Part shown: positions 52,536 to 61,906 of the stretch, in pieces
Layout of the letters: every line of letters starts with the position of its first letter
Numbering within the stretch: the stretch's first letter is position 1
Made by a program: the position numbers and the translations under genes
From: Flavobacterium sp.
Lineage (GTDB): Bacteria; Bacteroidota; Bacteroidia; Flavobacteriales; Flavobacteriaceae
Length of the DNA stretch: 64,000 nt
Assembly: GCA_015234525.1 (NCBI GenBank)
Contig: JADGMX010000049.1
Location: forward strand, 124,001-188,000
Reading direction: 5' to 3'
Notes under the pieces: model-generated
What the model saw: only the letters and a program-made list of their open reading frames with translations
Told to the model about the DNA's origin: nothing
The model's database searches: none

Positions 52536-52983
52536 ATTTTGCTTTATACAAAAAGTTGTCGGTAGTCACCTCTCGAGTTTTCCACTCAATGCCCGCTACA
52601 TATTGAATCAGGTTGCGAAGGTCTTTCATCGCGGTCGGCTTTACAACATATAAAGACGCGCCCAAATTTAGGCAACGCGTAATAATATCAGGCGCACTTG
52701 CCGTTGAAAGAACAACAATGGGGATTTCCTTAAAAATAGGGGATGCCCGAAGTTCGGCCAAAACCTCATAGCCGTTGCGGATCGGCATATTCAAGTCAAC
52801 AAAAAGAACAGTAGGATCGGGTGGCGGATTGTTCAACGTATGCATCATTAATTCGGCTGATGAGAACACACAAACGTTTTCGCCCAATGACTCGGCCATT
52901 TCCTGAAACAATTCAAGATCGTCTCTGTCGTCATCTACATAAAAAATATTGCAATCCAATGCTATCTGAGATCTTGAGTTCAT
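52534..52983 (-). CDS. Stand-alone receiver domain protein (FVDLNMP type)
   Basis: A 149-residue receiver: YVDDDRDD (15-22), phosphoacceptor D63 in LFVDLNMP, serine switch LSTAS and lysine in VVKPTAM. The frame extends seven codons upstream, but ATG 52983 gives the family's normal start. Paralogue of the next protein (about 40% by eye). No kinase is adjacent. It converges on the acidic protein gene with a shared terminator. Confidence 0.85.
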   Translation of the reverse strand: MNSRSQIALDCNIFYVDDDRDDLELFQEMAESLGENVCVFSSAELMMHTLNNPPPDPTVLFVDLNMPIRNGYEVLAELRASPIFKEIPIVVLSTASAPDIITRCLNLGASLYVVKPTAMKDLRNLIQYVAGIEWKTREVTTDNFLYKAK

Positions 52984-53048
52984 AAAATGTCGAATTAGTG
53001 TCAAATATTATAAAATATATACGACACCAGGAAACTTTTACCGAATTT

Positions 53049-53477
53049 TTACGCCTTGTAGACGAATTCCTCCTCGGTTGGCGAAAACTTTTTCCAATCA
53101 ATTGCCAGCAAATACTCAAAACCTTGCTTGATGGCTTTCATCGAAAATCCCTTTGTCATAAAGAGATTAGCGCCAATTTGCCGACAATGCTCAATCTTTG
53201 AAGGTTGCGCGCTGTTCGACATCATTATCACCGGAATTTCATCAAATTTCTCTTGAGCGCGAATCTGAGTTAAAAGTTCAATCCCATCCACTTGCGGCAT
53301 ATTCATATCAATCAATATAATCGATGCCGACGGCGGAGGCGTGTTCAATAAATGTATCAGATCAGTACTGTGCTGAAAAATACACGTCGATTCACCCAAA
53401 TCAGACAACACTTCTTCGACAATTTGCGCATCATCCGCGTCGTCGTCTATATAAAATATCATCTTTTGATTTTGCAT
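53049..53477 (-). CDS. Stand-alone receiver domain protein (LIDMNMP type)
   Basis: A 142-residue receiver domain: YIDDDADD (9-16), phosphoacceptor D57 in LIDMNMP, switch MMSNS and lysine in FMTKGFSM in place of the usual KP. Compared with the protein at 52534-52983 the order is the same (HLLNTPPP and TLNNPPP align before the phosphoacceptor), indicating duplication. It is the first of the two genes, 65 nt apart. Confidence 0.85.
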   Translation of the reverse strand: MQNQKMIFYIDDDADDAQIVEEVLSDLGESTCIFQHSTDLIHLLNTPPPSASIILIDMNMPQVDGIELLTQIRAQEKFDEIPVIMMSNSAQPSKIEHCRQIGANLFMTKGFSMKAIKQGFEYLLAIDWKKFSPTEEEFVYKA

Positions 53478-53580
53478 TTAGCGAAGATAAACCCTCGATG
53501 TCCATTGTAGTTCCAAGATTACAACATTAACACAATCAATATTATAGTAATTATGTAACTATTATTTCTGACGATTTGTA

Positions 53581-53693
53581 GCTATTCCCGCTGTTCACTG
53601 CAATCTTTTTTGGGTTGAAATTTCTTTTAGCTGATCGCAAAAAGAAATTCCAACCCAAAAAAGGATTTCCGTTGCCATCGGGGCTAGGGTTTT
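53581..53693 (-). repeat. Intergenic palindromic element, copy D
   Basis: Minus strand: CCCTAGCCCCGATGGCAACG, GAAATCC, a 24-bp stem with one G-T pair (arms 53640-53663 and 53605-53628, loop 53629-53639), then GATTGCAGTGAACAGCGGGA and ATAGC. The largest of the copies. It begins about 10 nt after the stop of the antiporter gene (53704) and runs in its direction. Confidence 0.85.
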
Positions 53694-53703
53694 AAAGCAA
53701 TGT

Positions 53704-54969
53704 TTATTCTGCGTCGATCTCCTTAGGCTCACGGATAAGCACGCGCTTGGCCAATCTGCCAATCGATAAGCCTTGAACCACAATCGAGAAAACAACTACA
53801 AAATAGGTCATTTCAAGTAAAAGTTCTTTGTACTCGCTGTTTGGCATTGAAAGTACCAGCGCAATCGAAACTCCGCCTCTGAGTCCGCCCCAAACAAGCA
53901 TCGTCATTGAACCTCTCGTAAGTCGTGGATTAAAAGGAACAATCAGCGCAGGAACAAAAATCGACACAAACCGCGCAAACAACACCACGAAAATCGCGAT
54001 GCTCGATACTTTCCAATAGGTCTCGATATTCGGAATCAACAGCAATTCAAACCCGATAAAAAGAAATAATACGGCGTTCATGATCTCATCGATCAGTTCC
54101 CAAAACTTGTTCAGGTAATCCTTTGTATTGGTCGAAACAACACCTCTACGGCCATAATTTCCAATTAGCAATCCGGCGGCAACCATTGTCAGCGGACCCG
54201 AAATATGAAAGTAGTGCGCAATCAGATAACCACCCATTACCACCGAAAGCGTGATAAGAACAGATACGATGTAATCGTCGATCGGTTTTAAGGCTTTAAG
54301 CGCAGTAAAGCCAAGGATTCCGCCCAATAGCAATCCACCCGCAGCTTCTTTAACCAATAGCCACGAGATTGATCCAATTGAAACTTCGAGTTCAGGCATT
54401 TGGGTTAACTGGAGGACTACAGCAAACAATACCACGGCAACACCGTCGTTAAAAAGCGACTCGCCGGCTATCTTAGTTTCGAGCGAGCGACTCACATTTG
54501 CAGTTTTAAGGATTCCCAAAACCGCGATCGGATCGGTTGGCGAGATGAGCGCGCCAAAAAGCAAACAGTATAAAAATGGGATCTGAAGCGAGAAGAGTGG
54601 AAGCAGATAATAAAATACACCGCCAATGACAAAACTCGACAGCACAACACTTATGGTTGAAAATATAATAACCGGAATTTTCTGTTGTCGCAGATCGGCA
54701 AAGTCAACATGAACCGCACCGGCAAATAAAAGAAAGTTCAACATGGCGCCCATTAAAATCTCGGTAAAGTCGATACTCGACAGCAGCGCGAACAAATGCC
54801 TAGTGGTTTCGGGAAAAATATAATGTCCGCCAAACCGAATTATAACCGATACCGAAATTGCCATCAACATAATGCCAATGGTTTGCGGCAGTTTTAAATA
54901 CCGGTGGTTGATGTACGCAAAAAAGGAAGCTAAAACAATGAGGACGGAGAATGAATAGTATAATTCCAA
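53704..54969 (-). CDS. Sodium/proton antiporter (CPA1 family)
   Basis: A 421-residue inner-membrane protein with about 12 helices. CPA1 features are [18 protein letters not shown] (the ion-binding region), [19 protein letters not shown] (ND motif) and a repeated [16 protein letters not shown] near the end. It exchanges Na+ or K+ for H+ for pH and salt homeostasis. It stands alone and is transcribed from a -7 box at 55012. It lacks the cytoplasmic C-terminal tail of NhaP2-type proteins. Confidence 0.9.
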   Translation of the reverse strand: MELYYSFSVLIVLASFFAYINHRYLKLPQTIGIMLMAISVSVIIRFGGHYIFPETTRHLFALLSSIDFTEILMGAMLNFLLFAGAVHVDFADLRQQKIPVIIFSTISVVLSSFVIGGVFYYLLPLFSLQIPFLYCLLFGALISPTDPIAVLGILKTANVSRSLETKIAGESLFNDGVAVVLFAVVLQLTQMPELEVSIGSISWLLVKEAAGGLLLGGILGFTALKALKPIDDYIVSVLITLSVVMGGYLIAHYFHISGPLTMVAAGLLIGNYGRRGVVSTNTKDYLNKFWELIDEIMNAVLFLFIGFELLLIPNIETYWKVSSIAIFVVLFARFVSIFVPALIVPFNPRLTRGSMTMLVWGGLRGGVSIALVLSMPNSEYKELLLEMTYFVVVFSIVVQGLSIGRLAKRVLIREPKEIDAE

Positions 54970-55011
54970 GGAACAGAATTTGGCGGACGAAACCCGCGAC
55001 GATTACTTTCG

Positions 55012-55019
55012 CAAAGGTA
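55012..55019 (-). promoter_or_regulatory. -7 element TACCTTTG of the antiporter gene
   Basis: A perfect TAnnTTTG on the minus strand, 42 nt before the ATG at 54969. No TTG lies at the expected distance upstream. Confidence 0.55.
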
Positions 55020-55215
55020 CCTCTTTTTCGTTTTTCTTTGTTTTTGTTCAGATATAAATTGGAAGCTTTATCACGTTAAAAATGCGTGTTCGAGTGCTTA
55101 TCTGCTGGCTAGTCTTGCTCAAAAAATAGGGATAATAATAAGTTATTTGCGAGTCAACGTGATTCAAATGCGCCAAACCTTCGGAATTTCTAATGGTAGG
55201 TAAATGCATCCGGTA

Positions 55216-55276
55216 GCGCGCCAGGGATTGGAGCAAAGTGCCGCGCACTGCGAAAAGCCCGGTCGAAGAGGCGCCC
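55216..55276. repeat. Intergenic palindromic element, variant copy E2
   Basis: The plus strand reads GCGCCAGGGATTGGAGCAAA, then AGTGC-CGC-GCACT (55237-55249), then GCGAAAAGCCCGGTCG and GGCGCCC. It shares CAGGGAT-GAGC-AAA, stem, GCGAA-AGCCC with variant E1 at 9134-9193. It lies in the 384-nt gap 54970-55353, which otherwise holds the antiporter -7 box and the terminator at 55300. Confidence 0.5.
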
Positions 55277-55299
55277 AAAACCTCACCAGCAACAAACAA

Positions 55300-55339
55300 A
55301 ATCGCCGACTCGCTGCGTAACTACGGCAAGTCGGCGATT
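55300..55339 (-). terminator. Terminator of the beta-propeller operon
   Basis: AATCGCCGACT (55300-55310) and AGTCGGCGATT (55329-55339) form a perfect 11-bp stem with an 18-nt loop. On the minus strand it is followed by TTGTTTGTTG. It lies 14 nt after the gene ending at 55354. Confidence 0.75.
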
Positions 55340-55353
55340 ATAATTTCTAAATT

Positions 55354-56319
55354 CTATTTGGGAAGCGGCATCATTCGCGCGTGTTGAAGTGCAAATTTCT
55401 TTGATGGAACCGAAGTGCTGTCAACGATTTCGCTGAATTTCGCGTTCATCACCCAAATTTTGTCGTTTGCCTTGGTGGCAGTTGCCGGATACGTGAACCG
55501 ATCTGCAACCAGCGTGGAGGCCGACAATTTAGCTGAAGTCCAATTATCAACCGACTCCAATTCGTATATTTTGTCGCTTCCGCCATTTTGAACCACGATC
55601 AAATGCTGGTTATCAGTAAGCAAAAGCCCGTCGGCATTGACAAAAAACTGTTCGGTGGACACTTTCTGCACATTTGTCGGATTCGCGATATCGATCTTAT
55701 AAATTGCGCCGGTGCCCGAGCTACACGCCAATAAAAAGCCATCCGGATGAAAAACAATACCGTTTAGACCAACGCCTTCGGTTTTAAAAATGGGATTATC
55801 TGAAAATACGGAGGAATTTCCGGCGGCGTCGACTTTGTAAATAACATTGGCGAAACTGTCCGTGATATAGGCATTTCCACTGGCGTCGAAAGTAAGGTCG
55901 TTTGCAAAATGATGTCCCGGAGTCAGCTGCGACAAATCGATGTCAGAAACTTTTTGGCCGGTAGCGATATCAAGTATAAGGAGCCGCGCCATCTTTTTTC
56001 TCGTATCCGGCGAGGTGAATTTGCTGTAATTTGCATCGCTGACGCAGGCATAAAGATGTTTTCCATTTGGATGAACTTTTAGCCCGTAAGTCGACTTTAA
56101 GCCCGGGTCAGTATAAAACGGAGTGTACAATCCGGATGTGGTCACTTTTCCAATCGTGCCGGTGCGTGCCGATGAAACAAAAAACATATTCGACGCGGGA
56201 TCAAAAGCAACGCCTTCGGGATACGAATCGGGTGCCTGAAATTCGATTCTCGCAGTCGGCTCAGAAGGCAATGGCGCCGCGCAACCCGCAAAAAGCAGAA
56301 GGTATAGGAACTTTTTCAT
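55354..56319 (-). CDS. SMP-30/gluconolactonase-like beta-propeller lipoprotein
   Basis: A 321-residue protein with a lipoprotein signal (LLFAGCAAP, cysteine near residue 13) and a six-bladed propeller: YPEGVAFDPASNMFFVSS, GLKVHPNGKHLYACVSD, NDLTFDASGNAYITDS, LNGIVFHPDGFLLACSS. SMP-30-like proteins are lactonases or esterases with a bound metal, and others are non-enzymatic; the specificity cannot be given. It starts 4 nt after the sugar dehydrogenase gene and is cotranscribed with it. Confidence 0.8.
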   Translation of the reverse strand: MKKFLYLLLFAGCAAPLPSEPTARIEFQAPDSYPEGVAFDPASNMFFVSSARTGTIGKVTTSGLYTPFYTDPGLKSTYGLKVHPNGKHLYACVSDANYSKFTSPDTRKKMARLLILDIATGQKVSDIDLSQLTPGHHFANDLTFDASGNAYITDSFANVIYKVDAAGNSSVFSDNPIFKTEGVGLNGIVFHPDGFLLACSSGTGAIYKIDIANPTNVQKVSTEQFFVNADGLLLTDNQHLIVVQNGGSDKIYELESVDNWTSAKLSASTLVADRFTYPATATKANDKIWVMNAKFSEIVDSTSVPSKKFALQHARMMPLPK

Positions 56320-56323
56320 AAGA

Positions 56324-57502
56324 CTATTGTTTTGGTTTTACAGAATACAAGACGCCGTTAGCATCATCAGAGACAAATACGGTTCCGTTGTCGGCAATGG
56401 CGAGTCCGGCCGGTCTTCCAAATCTGGTTTTTCCTTTTAAGAAGCCCGTTAAAAAGTCGCTTGCCGCTACAGGTTTGCCGTTTTCAAATTTGATACGTTG
56501 CACTTTAAACCCGACAGGTTTGCTTCGGTTCCATGATCCATGAAGACAAAGCAGCGCGTCGCCATTGTATCCTGCGGGAGTTTGCGGACTATTTTGAAAA
56601 AATTTAAAGGCAATTGGCGCCATATGTGCCTGAAGTTCGAACATTGAAGGCTCGGTGTTTTTCACCCATTCGTCTTTACTGTTTCCGGCTGGATCCTCGC
56701 GACTTCGATCGACTTCCCGCTTGCCGTATGCGAAGGGATAACCGTAGTTTCCGCCTTGTTTGATGTGGTTGATTTCCTCTGGCGGCCAATCGTCTCCTTT
56801 GGCATCACCACCGTTGTCGGCTCCCCAGAGTTCATTGGTATCAGGATGAAAATCAAAACCAATGGTGTTTCGCAATCCGGATGCAAAAATCGAGCGTTTC
56901 CAGGTGGTCGGATCCACAACGACAATCGTTGCCGCTTCAGGATCGGATTCTTTACAGTCATTACAAAGCGTTCCAATGGAAATATAGAGCTTTCCATCGG
57001 GACCAAAATCCATTGTGCGGTTTGGGTGTTGCCCCGCTGATGGCATGTCTTTGAAAAGCATTTCCTTATCAGACAGCGTTCCGTCGGGATTCATCTTATA
57101 ACGACGAAGCTCATTGTTGTTGCAGAGGTAGAGCCAGCCGTCTTTTTGAGTAATGCCATGTACGCCTTTAAATTCGGCTACGACGGTTTTGATATCGTCA
57201 AATTTACTATCGCCATTATTATCCCTGAGCATCAGCACATCGCCCGCATCGCGACGTGTTATGTACATTTGGCCGTTTGGCCCGAGCAACAACATTCGTG
57301 GTTTACCCAGGCCTGAAGCCGCAATGTCGACGGTCCAGCCATCGGGAACTTTGAGCAGTTTAGCCATTTCCGGCAGGAAGTCAAGGTGTTCCGGATATTT
57401 AGTCGTGTGCTTTATGTTTGTCACTTCTTTTGGCGGAATCCCTCGTTGTGCAAATGTGCCCTGAAGCACAATGATGCAACAAAATAGTAGTAGTTTCTTC
57501 AT
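56324..57502 (-). CDS. PQQ-dependent sugar dehydrogenase-like secreted protein
   Basis: A 392-residue protein with a signal peptide (about 1-19, ending TFAQ) and a beta-propeller resembling the soluble glucose/sorbosone dehydrogenases. Motifs: HGITQKDGWLYLCNN, PNRTMDFGPDGKLYISIGTLCNDC (a cysteine pair), SGLRNTIGFDFHPDTNELWGADNG and NHIKQGGNYGYPFAYG. The usual cofactor is pyrroloquinoline quinone; whether this organism makes it is not known from this window. The gene is preceded by an 18-bp perfect palindrome and followed by a lipoprotein propeller gene in the same operon. Confidence 0.8.
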   Translation of the reverse strand: MKKLLLFCCIIVLQGTFAQRGIPPKEVTNIKHTTKYPEHLDFLPEMAKLLKVPDGWTVDIAASGLGKPRMLLLGPNGQMYITRRDAGDVLMLRDNNGDSKFDDIKTVVAEFKGVHGITQKDGWLYLCNNNELRRYKMNPDGTLSDKEMLFKDMPSAGQHPNRTMDFGPDGKLYISIGTLCNDCKESDPEAATIVVVDPTTWKRSIFASGLRNTIGFDFHPDTNELWGADNGGDAKGDDWPPEEINHIKQGGNYGYPFAYGKREVDRSREDPAGNSKDEWVKNTEPSMFELQAHMAPIAFKFFQNSPQTPAGYNGDALLCLHGSWNRSKPVGFKVQRIKFENGKPVAASDFLTGFLKGKTRFGRPAGLAIADNGTVFVSDDANGVLYSVKPKQ

Positions 57503-57512
57503 TGTCAGTGGT

Positions 57513-57530
57513 TTTAAGTATATACTTAAA
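57513..57530. promoter_or_regulatory. Perfect 18-bp palindrome, candidate operator
   Basis: TTTAAGTATATACTTAAA is perfectly symmetric, centred on GTATATAC, and starts 10 nt upstream of the ATG at 57502. Its size and position fit an operator for a dimeric repressor (for example a winged-helix regulator) controlling the propeller operon. No regulator gene is nearby. Confidence 0.55.
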
Positions 57531-57623
57531 GTTATGACAATAAAAGAAAGTGCTTTTTTACATTAATATTTTTTTAGCAGACGGGTCGGATAATTCTTAA
57601 ACTTTGGCGTCGGCTGGGGTTTG

Positions 57624-58109
57624 TTATTGATTTACCGGTTTCACGTTTTGAAGAAGTTCTACGGCTTCAACATTACCTTGTTGCGCTGCAAGGTCGATTG
57701 CCCGCATGCCACGAACTTCGCGAATTTCCGTATCGGCTCCGCGCTCAATCATCAGCTTCACCAATTCATTTCGGCCAAACATGGTGGCAAACATTAATGC
57801 AGTTCCGCCATTTCCATGTTGCGCGTTGAGGTTTGCGCCATTATCAATCAGGTAATTCGCTATTTCAGGATATCCTTTAAAGCAGACGCCCATTAGCGCG
57901 GTATTCCCACCATGGTCGGCAGCATCGATATCCGCTCCGGCACCGATTAGCATTTTGGCAGCCTCAAATTGGCCATTATAGCAAGCGATGATCAGGGGCG
58001 TATACCCGCGATCATCGGTTACATTTACATCGTGTCGTTTTATTTGATTTTCAAGTTCAGTCAAATTGCCCGAACGAGCCGCGGCAAAAAGGGCAGTGGT
58101 ATCTTGCAT
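57624..58109 (-). CDS. Ankyrin-repeat protein linked to catalase
   Basis: A 161-residue protein made of about four or five ankyrin repeats (DDRGYTPLIIACYNGQFEAAKMLIGAGADID, GNTALMGVCFKGYPEIANYLIDNGANL, GGTALMFATMFGRNELVKLMIERGADTEI). No signal peptide is present. Its gene follows the catalase gene by 33 nt, as in the known catalase-ankyrin pairs of other bacteria, where the ankyrin protein supports catalase activity. It is likely cytoplasmic and part of the same transcript. Confidence 0.88.
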   Translation of the reverse strand: MQDTTALFAAARSGNLTELENQIKRHDVNVTDDRGYTPLIIACYNGQFEAAKMLIGAGADIDAADHGGNTALMGVCFKGYPEIANYLIDNGANLNAQHGNGGTALMFATMFGRNELVKLMIERGADTEIREVRGMRAIDLAAQQGNVEAVELLQNVKPVNQ

Positions 58110-58142
58110 AAATAAAGTAGTTAGTAAGGCTTAGCCATATTA

Positions 58143-59765
58143 TTAGTAAGGTCGCGCATCGGTTGAATCGTTTTCGGCTTGATCCACACCTTTGTCAGCT
58201 TCGGTTTTCTTCATCATTTCGGCGGCTTGCTTTAAACCGTCTTCAACTCGTTTGCCATAATCCTGATCGCATTTGTAGAACATCTCGACCATTCGGTCCT
58301 GAATTTCCTGCGTGCATTGCGAGATTCCACCAACCAGATTCGAGATCAGTTCGTCGCGTTCCCAATCTTCGAAATTGCGATATGTTTCACCCGCCTGTTT
58401 AAAGTTATTTTGTCTTTCAATTGAGGCGCGGACTAACCGAGCTTGATACATCGGCTCATGCTCCTGACCATTTCGAGGTGCTTCTTTATATCCGCCAAGG
58501 CTCGATGGTTCATAATTAACATGCGGATTGGCACCTTTTACAATATCCTGATGATATGCCATTTGTCCGTCACGCTGATTTGTTGCAACGTGTTTTGAAG
58601 GTCGGTTGATTGGCAATTGCAGGTAATTTGTGCCCACTCGATAACGTTGGGTATCAGAATACGAGAACGTACGCCCTTGAAGCATTTTATCATCAGAGAA
58701 ATCTAAACCATCAACCAAAACACCTGTTCCGAAAGCAGATTGTTCAACTTCAGCAAAATAATTGACCGGATTCTGGTTAAGCGTCATCATTCCGACAGCT
58801 TTCCACGGAAATTGATCGTTAGGCCACAATTTGGTATCATCAAGCGGATCGAAGTCGAGTTCCGGGTGTTCGCCATCAGGCATGATCTGAACAAACAATT
58901 CCCACTTCGGATAGTCGCCTTTTTCGATTGCTTCGTAAAGATCTTGGGTAGCGTGATTGAAATTTTTACCTTGAATTTCCTGAGCTTGCGCCTGTGTCAG
59001 GTTTTTAATTCCCTGAACCGGTTCCCAGTGATATTTTACTAAAACGGCCTCACCATCTTTATTCACCCATTTATAGGTATTAACTCCGGATCCCTGCATA
59101 TGTCTGTAGCTTGCCGGAATTCCCCATGGAGAAAACAAAAAAGTGACCATGTGCATCGTCTCGGGCGAATTGCTTATAAAATCGAATTGTCTTCTCGGAT
59201 CCTGAATATTTGTAACCGGATCGGGTTTAAACGAATGGATAAAATCGGGAAATTTGATTGCATCGCGAATAAAGAATATTTTAAGGTTGTTTCCCACCAA
59301 ATCCCAATTTCCGTCTTCGGTATACATTTTTACCGCAAAGCCACGAGGATCTCTGAGCGTTTCGGGCGAATGCTGACCGTGAATCACCGTTGAAAATCGC
59401 ACAAACAGCGGAGTGACTTTTCCTTTTTGAAGGAACTTGGCGCGCGTGTACTTTTCGATCGGTTCGTCGCCGGCCATTCCGTATGATTCAAAAATACCGT
59501 GTGCACCGGCACCTCGAGCGTGAACCACTCGTTCCGGGATTCGTTCGCGATCAAAATGCGACATTTTTTCGATGAATTGGTAGTTCTCGAGTGTTGCGGG
59601 TCCGCGACTTCCTACTGTTCTTACGTTTTGATTGTCGTAAACCGGATGGCCTTGCCGAGTTGTTAAAATATCCGATTGCTCCTGGTTAGAACTTACAATC
59701 TGCGACTGCTTCATGTCGGCATTTTTGTTACCCGGTTGATTCTTAGATAGGTGATTGTTCTCCAT
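58143..59765 (-). CDS. katA: Catalase (monofunctional haem catalase)
   Basis: A 540-residue protein. The catalytic histidine H82 lies in [12 protein letters not shown], the asparagine in [19 protein letters not shown], and the haem tyrosine in [14 protein letters not shown]. The [10 protein letters not shown] segment and a helical C-terminal region complete a small-subunit catalase. It decomposes hydrogen peroxide. The N-terminal 30 residues are a polar extension. Its partner is the downstream ankyrin-repeat gene. A possible -7 element TACCTTTA is found at 59792-59785, one mismatch from consensus. Confidence 0.95.
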   Translation of the reverse strand: MENNHLSKNQPGNKNADMKQSQIVSSNQEQSDILTTRQGHPVYDNQNVRTVGSRGPATLENYQFIEKMSHFDRERIPERVVHARGAGAHGIFESYGMAGDEPIEKYTRAKFLQKGKVTPLFVRFSTVIHGQHSPETLRDPRGFAVKMYTEDGNWDLVGNNLKIFFIRDAIKFPDFIHSFKPDPVTNIQDPRRQFDFISNSPETMHMVTFLFSPWGIPASYRHMQGSGVNTYKWVNKDGEAVLVKYHWEPVQGIKNLTQAQAQEIQGKNFNHATQDLYEAIEKGDYPKWELFVQIMPDGEHPELDFDPLDDTKLWPNDQFPWKAVGMMTLNQNPVNYFAEVEQSAFGTGVLVDGLDFSDDKMLQGRTFSYSDTQRYRVGTNYLQLPINRPSKHVATNQRDGQMAYHQDIVKGANPHVNYEPSSLGGYKEAPRNGQEHEPMYQARLVRASIERQNNFKQAGETYRNFEDWERDELISNLVGGISQCTQEIQDRMVEMFYKCDQDYGKRVEDGLKQAAEMMKKTEADKGVDQAENDSTDARPY

Positions 59766-59898
59766 AATTTCAAATTTTGTTTGATAAAGGTATAGAAACC
59801 GATAGTACGAAATTTAACTTCGCATAGATAAAAACTATCGACCGTTAGATTTTATCAGTTATAAATGAACAAGTTATAAAAAAAAATTAGCAGACGTA

Positions 59899-60462
59899 TC
59901 ATTTCAGGTGATTTGTCGCCTGTTTAAATTCAGATTTCAGCATCGCATATTGAACTTCACTTTCCCATTTTCCGTTTACGAAATGATTTTCGATAAAATG
60001 ACCTTCTTTTCTGAAGCCAATTTTTTCAAGCAAGTTGATTGACGCGGAATTTTCGGCGCTTGCAGTCTCCACAATCCGGTGAATTTTATGCTCCTCAAAA
60101 AGAAATTTCATCAATTGATAAAGTACTTCAGTAGCATAGCCTTTCCGTTGATACTCGGTAGCAATTGTAACTCCGATTTCGCCAATTCTTTGGTCAAGCT
60201 CGTCTAATTTTATTGCACAATCGCCAATAATTTTACTTTCAGATCTGAGTTCGATCCCGTATTGACTCCAAAATTCGCCGGTTTTAAAATCAATTCCCTG
60301 TTGTTCGATTATGAATTCTTCGGCAGACTCCTCAGACATCACATCAAACGACTGATATTCGGCGATAATTGGATTTGAGCGATAGTGCAGAAAGTTGGCA
60401 AGGTCTGACGGCTTAAGTTTGCGGATGATTAGATTTTGGGTTTCAAGTCTTAATTCAGCCAT
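59899..60462 (-). CDS. GNAT family acetyltransferase (RimJ/RimL-like)
   Basis: A 187-residue GNAT protein. Typical features are LIIRKLKPSDLANFLHYRSNP at the N-terminus, the coenzyme A loop ITIATEYQRKGYATEVLYQLM (Q-R-K-G-Y-A) and the motif ENSASINLLEKIGFRKEGHF. Such proteins acetylate ribosomal N-termini or small molecules such as drugs. The substrate is unknown. It is a single gene. Confidence 0.85.
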   Translation of the reverse strand: MAELRLETQNLIIRKLKPSDLANFLHYRSNPIIAEYQSFDVMSEESAEEFIIEQQGIDFKTGEFWSQYGIELRSESKIIGDCAIKLDELDQRIGEIGVTIATEYQRKGYATEVLYQLMKFLFEEHKIHRIVETASAENSASINLLEKIGFRKEGHFIENHFVNGKWESEVQYAMLKSEFKQATNHLK

Positions 60463-60510
60463 TTTATTTCTTTTAGCCTAAATATAAGAAAATAATAATT
60501 TGCCCGAAAA

Positions 60511-61056
60511 TCACATCTCCAACTTTCCGCGCCAACCACGGGACGCATAATAGGACTGCACGCCATTATGATAAATGAATACATGGCCATACCGCTGATC
60601 TGCGAAAATGGCGCCACCTAACTTGCGAATGTTATCAGGAGTTTTCAGCCAGCTTGACGTTTTCAGGTCAAAATTTCCTAACTGTTGAAGCAAGCGATAA
60701 TCAGTTTCAGTCAGAAGTTCGACATTCATCTGCAAAGCCATTTCCTGAGCCGAACTTTTGGGCGCATTCGCTTTTCGTGATGTTCGCGCATCAAAGTCAT
60801 AACAAGTGCTTCGGCGTGGCAACGGACTCTCAGCAGCGCAATCAAAGAATTTTATCTGATTATCCGAAGACACAACATCAGGTTCGCCACCGGTTAGTTC
60901 CATTTGGTTGACTGACCATAGTTTATCAGGATTGGCAATCAATTGCTCGCGAACTATTTCCCAATCAACATTGCGATGACGATTCATATTTTGAGTAAAG
61001 CGATTTGCTAAGATTTCTAAAATTTGCCGGCTTTCAACTGATGATAATTTGCTCAT
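60511..61056 (-). CDS. DUF4256 protein
   Basis: A 181-residue cytoplasmic protein with DUF4256 features: WSVNQMELTGGEPDVV, CYDFDARTSRKANAP, ALQMNVELLTETDYRLLQQLG and YGHVFIYHNGVQSYYASRGWRGKL. The family is widespread but uncharacterised. The start (61056) overlaps the NUDIX stop by 4 nt, so both genes are in an operon. Confidence 0.85.
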   Translation of the reverse strand: MSKLSSVESRQILEILANRFTQNMNRHRNVDWEIVREQLIANPDKLWSVNQMELTGGEPDVVSSDNQIKFFDCAAESPLPRRSTCYDFDARTSRKANAPKSSAQEMALQMNVELLTETDYRLLQQLGNFDLKTSSWLKTPDNIRKLGGAIFADQRYGHVFIYHNGVQSYYASRGWRGKLEM

Positions 61057-61517
61057 GGTAAATTTAATTTTGCACTAAGCTGATTGATTAGTTCCATTTG
61101 ACTTTGATTAACTTTTTTCATCGCATCTTCCAGAGAGAACCATTCGCCTTTGTCTACCTCGGGGAAGTCTGCTTTAAGTCCGGAGCGCGGCGGCCACTCG
61201 GTCGAAAAAGTATTGCTTTTAAGGTGAGAAGGATTGAAGTCGCCCAAAAGCGCAAAACAGTGAATGATCTTTCCAGATTTCATTTTTACCGGTGTGAGCG
61301 CTATAAAATTACCGTCAGGCTTTAAGCCGGTTTCTTCCTCGAATTCGCGAATGGCGGCGTCAAGCGGTGGTTCATCGTCCCCAAACTCGCCTTTCGGTAT
61401 CGACCAACTTCCCAAATCCTTATTTTTCCAGAACGGACCGCCCGGATGTACAAGAAAAACCTGCAACGCAGCGCTGTCAAATCGGTATAATAAAATTCCG
61501 GCGCTTTTCTTAGGCAT
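61053..61517 (-). CDS. NUDIX hydrolase
   Basis: A 154-residue NUDIX protein. The box is GEFGDDEPPLDAAIREFEEETGL (G-x5-E-x7-REUXEEXGU, with the glutamates in REFEEETG). Such enzymes hydrolyse nucleoside diphosphate derivatives. The open frame extends 26 codons upstream to 61595, but ATG 61517 (MPKKSAGILLYR) gives the normal N-terminus of this family. It overlaps DUF4256. Confidence 0.88.
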   Translation of the reverse strand: MPKKSAGILLYRFDSAALQVFLVHPGGPFWKNKDLGSWSIPKGEFGDDEPPLDAAIREFEEETGLKPDGNFIALTPVKMKSGKIIHCFALLGDFNPSHLKSNTFSTEWPPRSGLKADFPEVDKGEWFSLEDAMKKVNQSQMELINQLSAKLNLP

Positions 61518-61682
61518 TTTTACATTCTTTAATCTTTCTAAAATAAAAAAACGAGATGGATTCCCAAGATGTTTTGATTGCTTTTTCGTGAGCATACAAG
61601 ATGATTATTAAAAGTTAACGGAATTTAAACACAATCGCAGTGGTCATTTTGTAAATTAGAGTATATTCTAAAAACCTTTATT

Positions 61683-61862
61683 ATGAGCGACGACAAAAAC
61701 ATCAGAGGGCCACAGGACCGATCCCGAATCAACACATCTGAAGATTATGAACTACAATATTGGTCCGAAAAGTTCGGTATTTCACGGGAGAGATTAATCG
61801 AAGCACTTGAGCAAGTTGGAAATTCAGCTGATAAAGTTGAAGAATACCTTAGCAACCGATAA
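61683..61862 (+). CDS. Small DUF3606 protein
   Basis: A 59-residue protein, MSDDKNIRGPQDRSRINTSE and following, ending KVEEYLSNR. The DUF3606 features are the RGPQDRSRINTSEDYEL start and the WSEKFGISRERLIEALEQVG middle, which form one small helical domain. Similar proteins are found near stress genes in Bacteroidota and Proteobacteria and may be DNA- or protein-associated; the role is unknown. The ATG at 61683 follows a gap of 165 nt from the NUDIX start codon. Confidence 0.85.
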   Translation: MSDDKNIRGPQDRSRINTSEDYELQYWSEKFGISRERLIEALEQVGNSADKVEEYLSNR

Positions 61863-61906
61863 AAGCCGCAACCCGTGGCTTATTTTATAAAGTTGTCCTA
61901 AAAGAG

